Shown here: positions 34,108 to 42,784 of the stretch, in pieces
Numbering within the stretch: the first letter of the stretch is position 1
How the letters are laid out: every line of letters starts with the position of its first letter
Assembly: GCA_965249175.1 (NCBI GenBank)
Contig: OZ252227.1
Coordinates: 3,224,001 to 3,288,000 of the forward strand
DNA length: 64,000 nucleotides
Direction: 5' to 3'
Source: CAZYFH01 sp965249175
GTDB lineage: Bacteria > Acidobacteriota > Vicinamibacteria > Vicinamibacterales > UBA8438
Translations under genes and position numbers: made by a program
Notes under the pieces: generated by a model
The model's database searches: none
Told to the model about the DNA's origin: nothing
Seen by the model: only the letters and a program-made list of their open reading frames with translations

Positions 34108-35544
34108 ATGCGTGCCATCGTCAAAGACTCGTGGGTCTGGGTCGTCGCGGCCCTCGTCCTGTCGCTCGCGAATCTCGGTGCTGGAGCCGATCTGCGGCTG
34201 GTCGACGCGGCGGAACATCGAGAGGCGCGTGTCGTCCGCGCGCTGCTGGCCGAGGGCGTCGACGTCAACACGCCTCAGGCGGACGGCGCCACGGCGCTCC
34301 AATGGGCGGCCCACTGGGATGATGGCGAGATCGTAGACCTCCTGGTTCACGCCGGCGCCCACGTGAACGCGGCGAACGACCATGGCGTCACCGCTCTATC
34401 GCTGGCCAGCCTCAACGGCAGCGCGACCATGGTCGATCGGCTGCTTGCGGCCGGGGCGGATCCGCACGTCGCGCGCGCCACCGGCGAGACGCCGCTCATG
34501 ACCGCCGCACACACCGGCAACGTCGACGTGCTGCGGGCACTCCTATCCCGCGGGGCGGACGTCAATGCCACGGAGCCACGCGAGGGCCAGACGGCGCTGA
34601 TGTGGGCCGCGTCGCAGAAGCATCCGGCCGCGGTGCGGGCCCTGATCAGGGGTGGCGCCGACATCAGCGCCCGCTCCGCAGGGGGATACACGCCGCTGCT
34701 GTTCGCCGCGCGGGAAGGCTCGGCGGAGTCGGCGAAGATTCTCCTCGACGCAGGCGTGGATGTCGACGCTCCCGCCCCTAACGGCACGTGGGCGTTGACG
34801 CTCGCGATCGCCAGCGGCCACGAGGCGTTGGCCATGTTCTTCCTGTCTGCGAGCGCCGACCCGAACGCGCAGCTCGGCGGGTACGGCGCCCTGCACGCCG
34901 CGGTCGCGAGAGGCGCACCGGAGCTGGTGCGGGCGCTCCTCGCGCGCGGTGCGGAACCGAACGCCCGCTTGGCCATGCGCGCGCCCCCGGGCGGCTTCCG
35001 GGGCGGCGGCGATTCGAGCCGGGCGGTCGACGTGAAGGAGGCGACGCCTTTCTGGCTCGCGGCCGCGCACCTCAACGCCGGACTCATGCAGCTCCTCGTC
35101 GACTACGATGCCGATCCGCTGTTGACGACTGACAACGAGACGACGCCGTTGATGGTGGCAGCGGGGCTCGGCCAGTCTGACGGCTCGGCGAACTGGCACG
35201 AGAGCCGCGCACTGGATGCGGTCCGCTACCTGGTAGAGCTGGGCGCCGACGTCACCGCCATCAGCCGGGCCGGCACCACGGCGCTGCATGGCGCCGCCTA
35301 TATGGGGGCAGACTCGGTCGTCCAATTCCTGGTCGACCACGGCGCACCGGTGAATGCGCAGGACCAGGACGGCCAGACGCCGTTCCGCGTCGCGCAGGGT
35401 CACCGCGGCACCGGCTCGACGTTCATCGAACGGCAGGGCACGGCCGAATTGCTGCGCACGATCGGCGCCGATACCACGCTCGGGGTCGACCCTCGCGTCT
35501 CGTTTCGCGAGCGGGGCGGCGCGAGGTTGCCGAATCGACCGTGA
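34108..35544 (+). CDS. Exported ankyrin-repeat protein
   Basis: A 478-residue protein with a signal-like N-terminus (VWVVAALVLSLANLGAG) and about ten ankyrin repeats, each with a TALxxAA-type helix and an LLxxGADVN-type turn, for example ATALQWAAHWDDGEIVDLL and GANVNA-like loops throughout. ATG 34108 has GGAGG upstream. Exported ankyrin proteins probably serve as binding scaffolds. It diverges from the DUF1592 gene across ~120 bp that should hold promoters for both directions. A longer paralogue is at 48092, so the locus has two. Confidence 0.9.
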   Translation: MRAIVKDSWVWVVAALVLSLANLGAGADLRLVDAAEHREARVVRALLAEGVDVNTPQADGATALQWAAHWDDGEIVDLLVHAGAHVNAANDHGVTALSLASLNGSATMVDRLLAAGADPHVARATGETPLMTAAHTGNVDVLRALLSRGADVNATEPREGQTALMWAASQKHPAAVRALIRGGADISARSAGGYTPLLFAAREGSAESAKILLDAGVDVDAPAPNGTWALTLAIASGHEALAMFFLSASADPNAQLGGYGALHAAVARGAPELVRALLARGAEPNARLAMRAPPGGFRGGGDSSRAVDVKEATPFWLAAAHLNAGLMQLLVDYDADPLLTTDNETTPLMVAAGLGQSDGSANWHESRALDAVRYLVELGADVTAISRAGTTALHGAAYMGADSVVQFLVDHGAPVNAQDQDGQTPFRVAQGHRGTGSTFIERQGTAELLRTIGADTTLGVDPRVSFRERGGARLPNRP

Positions 35545-35707
35545 GGCCCGGTATCCGCGCCACACATCTGACTCGCGCCCAACCCCGGGTGCTCGGCAAC
35601 GCTGACGTGCAATCTGGGTTGAATACCGTCCGATATCCTCCTATAGTCTACTCACGCGCGAGCCGTGGCCGTTGCGCCCGACGCGGTGTCGGGGACGGGG
35701 AGATCGT

Positions 35708-36124
35708 ATGCGGTGGGTGTGGATGGGTGCGGTGTGTCTGCTGGGGCCGTCGGTCGCGATGGACGCGCCCCTGCGTGCATCGCAGCAAGAGACGCGGACG
35801 ACGCCCGCGGTCGAGCGGACGGTCTACGACATGCGGAAGCTCGCGATGCGCCCGGCCCTGTCCGACGCCGAGCTCACGGGCCGGCGGCTGTTCACCCAGC
35901 GCTGTGCGATCTGCCACGATCCGGTGGGGCAACCGCTCAATCGCACGCCCGGCCCGTGGCTGGACCAGCGGACGGTCGATGCCGGCGCGGAGGCCGGCGC
36001 GCGTCAGATGATCGAGACTGGCTCCCGCCGCATGCCTGGTTTTCAGTATGCGTTGCGGCCGTCCCAAATCGATGACATCGTAGCGTTCCTGAAGATGGTG
36101 ACGCCCGACCAACAACGGGATTAG
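35708..36124 (+). CDS. Small c-type cytochrome
   Basis: A 138-residue protein with an N-terminal signal (MRWVWMGAVCLLGPSVAM), haem motif CAICH (66-70) and a likely Met axial ligand in SRRMPGFQYAL, the layout of a class I cytochrome c. It ends with IDDIVAFLKMV, the usual terminal helix. ATG 35708 is preceded by GGGGAG. It lies between the ankyrin gene and the propeller gene on the same strand, so it is likely the soluble electron carrier of this locus. Confidence 0.88.
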   Translation: MRWVWMGAVCLLGPSVAMDAPLRASQQETRTTPAVERTVYDMRKLAMRPALSDAELTGRRLFTQRCAICHDPVGQPLNRTPGPWLDQRTVDAGAEAGARQMIETGSRRMPGFQYALRPSQIDDIVAFLKMVTPDQQRD

Positions 36125-36217
36125 CCAGACAGCTGCCGGGCGCGGCGGCGCGAGACCGCACCACGCTCCAGGTGTGAGATCTCGACGCACGGCGTGCGAT
36201 GGGACCAGGAGGAGACC

Positions 36218-38116
36218 GTGGCGAGACAACGTGTGACGGCGGGACAGCGGATCGTGTGTGGCGCGGTGATCGGTCTCGGCATCGGCGCGCTGGCGCTGTC
36301 GATGGGCGCCACACCTCGGGCCACGACGGCTGCGGCTGCGAGACAGGGCGCGCAGTCGCCATCGGGTGCGACGCTGAGCGGCATCATCCACGCCACGGAT
36401 GGACAGACGCTCGAGGGCGTGGCGGTGTCGGCCCGGGCCGTAGACAAGACGTTCACCACCACGGTCTTCACCGATACACGGGGCCGCTACCTCTTTCCGC
36501 CGCTCGACACCGGCACCTACCGTCTCTGGGCGCAGGCGGTCGGGTTCGCGACGGCGCGAGCAGAGCTGGCCGTGGCCGCGGCGCGGCCCACCAGCCGCGC
36601 GCTGACCCTGACGACGATCGACGACTTCACGTCGCAACTCCGCGGCGCGGAATGGCTCGACTCGCTGCCGGAGGAGACGTTCGCGGATCGGCGGATGAAG
36701 GAGATCTTTCGGGTCAACTGCACAGAGTGCCATTCCCCCAGCGTGGCGTTACACAACCGGTTCGACGAGCAGGGCTGGCTGGCGATCCTCGATCTGATGG
36801 AGCAGTCTACGTACACCGGCTGGCTCGGCGGCACGCGTCCCCCGCCCGGTAACTACGAGGCCGGCGGCGGCATCTATCGGGATCGCACCATCCGTTACCA
36901 CAAGGCGGAGCTGGCGGCCTATCTGGCCAGGGTCCGGGGGCCCGAGTCGGAGCTCGAGTTCAAGCTCCAGTCGCGTCCGACCGGTGACGCCGCCCGTGTG
37001 GTCATTACCGAATATGACATCCCGGTGGATCGGCTCGGGGAGCTGGGCTGGCACGACGGCAGCGACTGGTCGGAAGGTCCGGGGTCGGGCATGCACGGAG
37101 CGATGGGCGGCCTGCACGACGTGATCGTCGACAACGACGGCAATGCGTGGATGACTGAATCAGCCGGGAACATGAACCGCACCATCACGAAGCTCGAGAC
37201 CGAGACCGGCCAGGTGACCGACTTCAAGCTGACGCGCGGGGATGGCACGCGCACCCGCTCGTCGCACGGCATCGGCCGGGATCAGGACGGCATTCTCTGG
37301 TTCGATACGAACGGGAGCCTCGGTCGGATCGACCCGTCGACCGACACCATCGAGCTGTTTACTCCGCCGCGCGGGATGGGCAGCGGGGTCAGCGTGACGG
37401 TCGACGCCGACGGCGACGGCAAGATCTGGGGAGGCACGCGCTACGGCTCCATCTGGTTCGATCCCGACACGGAGGAGTGGAAGCATCTGCAGAATGTGAC
37501 CCCGGCCGACGGCTTCACATACGGCATGACCGGCGACGCCGACGGCAACGGTTGGTGGAGCCAGTTCAACGCAGAACGCGTGGTGAAGGGCGACCCGCGG
37601 ACAGGCGAGTCGACCGAGTTCATCATGCGGCCGCCCTGGATGGCCGACCGTGAAAACGTGATGACGCCGGCCGACCGCGAGTTCTACGAGTCAGTCGGTG
37701 CGTTGAACTGGGGCGGCATCAACTCGGTGCCTGGCGCGCAGGCCCCGCGCCGGCTTGGCGCGGACCGGAACGGCGACACCGTGTGGGTGCCGAACTATCT
37801 GGGCATGAACCTCGCGAAGATCAACATCCGGACGCACGAGACGACCTACTATCCGCTGCCAATCAACGGAAACCCGTACTTTGTGGTCGTCGACAAGAAC
37901 CACCAAGTCTGGGCGAATCTGCTGAGCGATGACCGGGTGGTCAAGCTCGACCCAGCGACGGAGGAATGGACGATCTATCAGCTCCCGAGCATCGGTTGTG
38001 AAACCCGCAACATCGCCGTCGACGACATCCGCGGCGACATCTGGGTGCCGTGTGCGCGGACCAGCCGCGTCGCGCGCCTGCAGTTCCGGACGGCGGCGGA
38101 GGTTGCGGCTCAGTAA
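36218..38116 (+). CDS. Regulatory-like domain, CxxCH and Vgb-type propeller protein
   Basis: A 632-residue exported protein from GTG 36218 (AGGAGGAG upstream). Residues ~50-130 form a carboxypeptidase regulatory-like beta-sandwich (GIIHATDGQTLEGVAVSARA, TDTRGRYLFPPLDTGTYRL). A single haem motif CTECH (168-172) follows. The C-terminal half is a six-bladed virginiamycin-B-lyase-like propeller with WMTES, ILWFDTNGSLGRID and VWVPNYLGMNLAKI blades. It does not appear to be a true Vgb; the haem suggests redox or sensing. It shares plan with the proteins at 38120 and 42785. Confidence 0.85.
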   Translation: MARQRVTAGQRIVCGAVIGLGIGALALSMGATPRATTAAAARQGAQSPSGATLSGIIHATDGQTLEGVAVSARAVDKTFTTTVFTDTRGRYLFPPLDTGTYRLWAQAVGFATARAELAVAAARPTSRALTLTTIDDFTSQLRGAEWLDSLPEETFADRRMKEIFRVNCTECHSPSVALHNRFDEQGWLAILDLMEQSTYTGWLGGTRPPPGNYEAGGGIYRDRTIRYHKAELAAYLARVRGPESELEFKLQSRPTGDAARVVITEYDIPVDRLGELGWHDGSDWSEGPGSGMHGAMGGLHDVIVDNDGNAWMTESAGNMNRTITKLETETGQVTDFKLTRGDGTRTRSSHGIGRDQDGILWFDTNGSLGRIDPSTDTIELFTPPRGMGSGVSVTVDADGDGKIWGGTRYGSIWFDPDTEEWKHLQNVTPADGFTYGMTGDADGNGWWSQFNAERVVKGDPRTGESTEFIMRPPWMADRENVMTPADREFYESVGALNWGGINSVPGAQAPRRLGADRNGDTVWVPNYLGMNLAKINIRTHETTYYPLPINGNPYFVVVDKNHQVWANLLSDDRVVKLDPATEEWTIYQLPSIGCETRNIAVDDIRGDIWVPCARTSRVARLQFRTAAEVAAQ

Positions 38117-38119
38117 GCC

Positions 38120-40291
38120 CTATTCCGCCAGCGGGTCTGGACGCATCTGGAACCGAACGATTTCGCTGGTCGCGCCTTTGCCGCCTTCGGTGTGCCAGGC
38201 CGCCATCGTGTCGTAGCTGCCCCACAGTGCGCGGCCCTTCCAGCCCGCCTCCGGATCGTCAATGCGCCCGTTGAGCCCTCGTGTGTAGAAGCCGAGCGGA
38301 TACGGCACCCGCATGACCACCCACTCGTCGGTCTCCGGCACGAGAGCCAGCAACGAATCGGACCCGCTGCCGCTAGCAATCGGGATGTTCTCACCGAGGC
38401 CGAGCGTATTGAACTGATCGACCCAGTTGTAATAGTGGAAGTCGGCGTTGGCGGAGCCGACGACTCCTTGCATCCTGGGACCAGGCGTCTGATGCAGCGT
38501 CCAGCCTTCAGGGCAGTGCTGGCCGGTGGCGGTCGGTCCGTTCAACACGTGGCACTTCCGCCGATCGAAGCTCGCGAGGTGTCCGCTGCCGCTCAGCGCG
38601 GTCCAGATCACCCCGTGTCGATCAACGTCGATGCCGCGCGGACCGTAGCCCCACTTGCTCGGGTCGACGGCCGGGTTCTCGAACGGCGGTTCGTACACCT
38701 CGGTCTTGCACGACTCGGGCGGATGCGCTCCGAGCGTCAGACGGAGGATCGACCCCGGGAACTCGGTGGCCGGCCCGGACATCGAGCCACGCGTGATCCA
38801 AATGGACCCGTCGACCGGGTTGGGGATGATACCGTATGCGAACCCGTCGAGCCGGGTGTCCCGCGCGGGAACGACCGCCTCCCCAGGCTCGTTCCACGGC
38901 CGTGTGATCCCGCCGTCGCCGTTCGTGTCGATGACCGTCGGGCACCACCCTTGCGCCGCCTGCTCGTCGCCGGTTTCGTCGTACGGGTGCGTCCGAAGCC
39001 ACCCCACGACGTTGACGTCGCCGCTAAACCAGAGGGTGTCATCCGCGTCCTCCGCGAACTGGAGATGATGCGTGCTGTAGCACGTGTCGACGAAGGCGAA
39101 CCGGTCGGTCGTCGGTTCATAGTAGGAGGTCTGCCGGGTGCTGCGCTCTATCGGGAAGTACGCCGCCGATGGGTGCGTCGACCCGTCTCTACACCACTCG
39201 GGATTCCCTGACGGACGAATCGCCGAGGTGAGCCAGACCCGCCCCTCGGCATCCATCATCGGGTTGTGCCCACTGGCTGCACCGTAGCCGGGGGCTTCGT
39301 CCCAGTACAGCGACCGCGCCGCGGCCGCCCCTTCGATGCTCCCGCTCTGCATCGCATCGCGCGTGGGCACCGCCATCTGGCGTGCGCGGTGGGCGACCGG
39401 GTCGACCGATACGAAGTTGTCCCCGAGCACGCCGTAGATCGGGCCGTTCGCGTTCAAGCGCGGATTGCGCTTGTCGGTGGCGACGTTGTCGTGGACGTGC
39501 TTCTGCGACGACGACCAGCCCCACATCGTCAGGACCAGGTTTCGCTCCCGGCCATGGGGCCGTTGCGGCGACGCCGGCACCTCGCCCGCCAGAATCCGAT
39601 CCGTCCAGTCGGCATACACCTGCAGAGTGCGCTGTCGGCCCATGCGGCCCAACTGCAGCACCATGCTGGACGCCGTCGCCCCGGTCCGCAGCCGGTGGGC
39701 CCACGCGTCGGCGGTCGAGTCGAACTCCTCCAGGTCGAGCATCGGCATCTCGCGGGTCGCGCGGTTGCCGAGCTGATGACACAGCTGGCAGCCGTCCTTC
39801 AGCCCGTCGATCCACTGCGCCTGCGTCCGCATGTTCGGGTTGATGCCGTTCGCCGTGGTGCCAGGGAACGCGCTCGGCGGTGGAACCTCGATGAGCGAGT
39901 ACCAGTAGTTAGCCGGATAAATCGCGGCGGCTTCCTGCGGCGTTGCCGCGGCCGCGACGGTGAGCTCCACGTCATCGCCCGGCCGCCCCGGCTGTTTGGC
40001 CGAGTCGACGAGGCCGTAGCCCCGCACCCACACGTCATATGTCGCGGAGGGTAGGTCTGGAATCAGGAACCGTCCCTCGTCGTCCGTCACGACGATCTTC
40101 CGGAACGCCGTCTCGAGGTCATTGGTTTCCGCGATGACCCAGACCCCCGGCTCTGCGCTGCTCGTGCTCCGGACGACGCCGCTGATGTCGTCGTCCGCAG
40201 CCAAGGCCCGCCCGCCGACCATGGCGCTGCCTGCGGCCACCAGCACGCCCACCCCGAGCAGCTTGAACGGCAAACATCGCCTTCCCATCAT
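38120..40291 (-). CDS. Large exported protein: regulatory-like domain, CxxCH, propeller-like region
   Basis: A 723-residue protein with a signal peptide (LLGVGVLVAAGSAMVGGRAL). Residues ~35-95 form a carboxypeptidase regulatory-like domain (SGVVRSTSSAEPGVWVIAET, TDDEGRFLIPDLPSATYDVW). Next is one haem motif CQLCH (168-172). The long remainder has propeller-like strands such as GHNPMMDAEGRVWLTSAIR, GYGPRGIDVDRHGVIWTALS and FYTRGLNGRIDDPEAGWKGR. It is a close paralogue of the protein at 42785, with the DUF1592 gene between them on the same strand. Its stop faces that of the Vgb-like gene. Function unknown; probably redox or substrate binding. Confidence 0.82.
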   Translation of the reverse strand: MMGRRCLPFKLLGVGVLVAAGSAMVGGRALAADDDISGVVRSTSSAEPGVWVIAETNDLETAFRKIVVTDDEGRFLIPDLPSATYDVWVRGYGLVDSAKQPGRPGDDVELTVAAAATPQEAAAIYPANYWYSLIEVPPPSAFPGTTANGINPNMRTQAQWIDGLKDGCQLCHQLGNRATREMPMLDLEEFDSTADAWAHRLRTGATASSMVLQLGRMGRQRTLQVYADWTDRILAGEVPASPQRPHGRERNLVLTMWGWSSSQKHVHDNVATDKRNPRLNANGPIYGVLGDNFVSVDPVAHRARQMAVPTRDAMQSGSIEGAAAARSLYWDEAPGYGAASGHNPMMDAEGRVWLTSAIRPSGNPEWCRDGSTHPSAAYFPIERSTRQTSYYEPTTDRFAFVDTCYSTHHLQFAEDADDTLWFSGDVNVVGWLRTHPYDETGDEQAAQGWCPTVIDTNGDGGITRPWNEPGEAVVPARDTRLDGFAYGIIPNPVDGSIWITRGSMSGPATEFPGSILRLTLGAHPPESCKTEVYEPPFENPAVDPSKWGYGPRGIDVDRHGVIWTALSGSGHLASFDRRKCHVLNGPTATGQHCPEGWTLHQTPGPRMQGVVGSANADFHYYNWVDQFNTLGLGENIPIASGSGSDSLLALVPETDEWVVMRVPYPLGFYTRGLNGRIDDPEAGWKGRALWGSYDTMAAWHTEGGKGATSEIVRFQMRPDPLAE

Positions 40292-40342
40292 GTCTCTCCC
40301 CGGCTTGTCTCTCTCAGTAGACCTGCCAACCGAATCGCGCGA

Positions 40343-42751
40343 TCACGACTCGGCCCGCCTCATCTGGAACGGCGTGCTCTTGACGATGCCCAGGATGATC
40401 GACGACCAGCGGTAGCCCGCGGGCGCCGCCTCGTGCAGGATCGCCCGGATCGCCGGCATGTCGTAATACTCAACCCCACGCCCCAGCGCATAGGTCAGCA
40501 GCTTGCTCGTCACGGTCGTCACGAACTCCGACTCGCGCCCTGCCAACATCGACCGCAGCTCCGCCGGACCGTCGAACGAGGCCCCGTCCGGCAGTGTTCC
40601 CGACGCATCGATCGGCGTGCCCGCCTCGGTCGTCCGCCACTTCCCGATCGCGTCGAAGTTCTCCAGTGCGAAGCCGAGCGGGTCCATCCGCGTGTGGCAG
40701 CTCGCGCACACCGGGTTCGCCCGGTGCTGCTCCATCCGCTCCCGCATCGACCGCGGCGTCTCCGCCGCGTCCGCCTCCTCGAGGTCCGGCACATCGGACG
40801 GCGGCGGCGGCGGCGGCGCGCCGAGGATGTTCTCCAGTAGCCACTTGCCCCGCAGCACGGGCGACGTCCGCGTCGCATACGACGTCACTGTCAGGATGCT
40901 CCCGTGCCCGAGCAGCCCCTGGCGGGCACCATGTGTCGCCACCGACCGAAAGTGGCTGCCGTAGACGCCTGGCACCCCGTAGTGCCGCGCCAGCCGCTCA
41001 TTGAGGAAGGTCGTCTCCGACGTCAACAGCTCCACCACCCGCCGGTTCTCCCGCACGTGGTGGTCAAACAGCAGCTCCGTCTCCCGCCGGAACGCCTCGC
41101 GCAGGTTGTCGTCGAACTCGGGAAACGCGTTGACGTCCGGGGCCACCGCCCGCACGTTCCGCAGATGCAGCCACTGCCCGGCAAAGTTGGTTGCCAGCGC
41201 CCCCGCGCGCGGATCGGCCAGCATCCGTCGCACTTCCGACTCCAGCACCGCCGGGTCGCTCAGGCGGCCCGCCCCCGCTGCATCGAGCAGCACGTCGTCA
41301 GGGAGGCTGCTCCACAGAAAGAACGACAGCCGCGCGGCGAGTTGCAGGTCCGTCAGGCGGTAGGGCGTCCCCGGTTCGGCGTCGACGGGGTCCGGGACCA
41401 TCCGATAGAGGAAGTCCGGATCGATCAGAATCCGTTCGAGCCCCCACCGGATGCCCACCTCGAAGCTGTCACCCTCCGCCCGGCCGGTCCGGAAAACGCC
41501 GAGCAGTGTGTCGAGGTCGGCGTCGGTCATCGGGCGCCGGTACGCGCGGCGGCCGATCGCCGAGAGTATCTCGGTGGCGCAGGGCTCCTCGTCCTGACGC
41601 GTGGCCGGGCTGCAGCTGAAGATCCGCTGCCGGCTCGGGGACGCACCCAGCCCCGTCACGCCGAACGGGCCTTCGATCTCGATCCGCCCGACCCGCGTCT
41701 CTGCGCCCCGCACGCCCGCAAACAGCACGTTGGTCACCGGCAGGCTCGCCGGCCCCAGGCCTTCAGGTGCCGCCATGCGCTCGACGAAGGTGACGCCCAG
41801 CAGATGCGGCCCGGCCGTCACTGACAACCGGACCTCGAGCGGCACTTGCTTCGTCTGATAGCCCGCCGGTTCCTCGGGCGGCTCCGGCGCGGGCTCGAGC
41901 GTGAAGACATGCACCTGGACGCCGTCGAGCCGCACCTCGAGCTGCTCCGGCTCCTTGGGTGGGCGCACCCCGCCCCCGATCGCCGCGTGCGAAGAGATCC
42001 GGACGACGTACTCCGCGTCGAGCGGGAAGTGATGGCGGATCGCCGCCCCGCCCCGGGTGCCGAACGGGAGCGCCTCGCTGGCCCTCGCGGCCTGCGCGTC
42101 CATCAGCGAGACCGTGTAGGTTTCAATGCCCGGGCGGATCGTCATATCGCCCACCGCGAGTCGACTGATGCGTGACGCGGCGGACATGTAGCGTTCCAGC
42201 AACCCCGACGACAGCCTCTGCATGTCGGCGTTGTTGTCGAAGCCGTACGCCATATCGTCGGCCGGCAGCAACGCATCGCCGTCCACCTCGACGGCGAGAA
42301 GGTCGCGGACGGCGTTCGCGTACTCGGTCCGATTGAGCCGCCGGACCGTCGGCCGACCCGGGTTCGGATGCGCGGCCGCTACCCCGTCGACCGCCGTCTC
42401 CAACCACGAGGCGAACGCCTCGTAGGTGGCCGGCTCCGGCCGCGGTCGTTGGGGCGGGGGCATCGTCCGCGCCCGCAGCTTGACGAGGACCTTCTCCCAG
42501 ATCTCCGCGTCCTCGCCGACCTCGTCGAGGTTGGCCGTCTCGAGCGACAGGTCAGCGGTCCGCAGGCGCTCGTTGTGACAGGTGACGCAGTAGCGATCGA
42601 GCACCGCGCGGTGCGCGGCCGCCGAGCCGGTGGCCTGTTGGCCCGCCGGCGCGGAACTGGTGGCCGGGCGGCCTGCGGCGTGCAGCGACGCGACGCCACC
42701 CAGCGCGACCAGCACGATGCTCAGCCGCTTCATCCATGAGCTCTTGGCCAC
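40343..42751 (-). CDS. DUF1592-family protein with two CxxCH sites (second copy)
   Basis: An 802-residue paralogue of the protein at 31461. The first haem motif is CVTCH (55-59); DUF1587/1595/1592 segments include RLNRTEYANAVRDLLAVEVD and RRAYRRPMTDADLDTLLGVF; the second haem lies in CASCHTRMDPLGFALENFDA and the end carries KLLTYALGRGVEYYDMPA. GTG 42751 follows GAGGG at good spacing and gives the signal peptide MKRLSIVLVALGGVASLHA after a short leader; ATG 42733 is possible. It lies in a minus-strand operon between the two large CxxCH proteins rather than beside a DUF1552 gene. Confidence 0.9.
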   Translation of the reverse strand: MAKSSWMKRLSIVLVALGGVASLHAAGRPATSSAPAGQQATGSAAAHRAVLDRYCVTCHNERLRTADLSLETANLDEVGEDAEIWEKVLVKLRARTMPPPQRPRPEPATYEAFASWLETAVDGVAAAHPNPGRPTVRRLNRTEYANAVRDLLAVEVDGDALLPADDMAYGFDNNADMQRLSSGLLERYMSAASRISRLAVGDMTIRPGIETYTVSLMDAQAARASEALPFGTRGGAAIRHHFPLDAEYVVRISSHAAIGGGVRPPKEPEQLEVRLDGVQVHVFTLEPAPEPPEEPAGYQTKQVPLEVRLSVTAGPHLLGVTFVERMAAPEGLGPASLPVTNVLFAGVRGAETRVGRIEIEGPFGVTGLGASPSRQRIFSCSPATRQDEEPCATEILSAIGRRAYRRPMTDADLDTLLGVFRTGRAEGDSFEVGIRWGLERILIDPDFLYRMVPDPVDAEPGTPYRLTDLQLAARLSFFLWSSLPDDVLLDAAGAGRLSDPAVLESEVRRMLADPRAGALATNFAGQWLHLRNVRAVAPDVNAFPEFDDNLREAFRRETELLFDHHVRENRRVVELLTSETTFLNERLARHYGVPGVYGSHFRSVATHGARQGLLGHGSILTVTSYATRTSPVLRGKWLLENILGAPPPPPPSDVPDLEEADAAETPRSMRERMEQHRANPVCASCHTRMDPLGFALENFDAIGKWRTTEAGTPIDASGTLPDGASFDGPAELRSMLAGRESEFVTTVTSKLLTYALGRGVEYYDMPAIRAILHEAAPAGYRWSSIILGIVKSTPFQMRRAES

Positions 42752-42784
42752 GGCTTTCCCTCGTTCTACCGGCACTTGGTTGTA

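Noticed and set aside
36218..38116. Virginiamycin B lyase conferring streptogramin resistance
   Set aside because: Only the propeller resembles Vgb; the regulatory-like domain, haem motif and export signal do not fit that enzyme, so a resistance role is unsupported.
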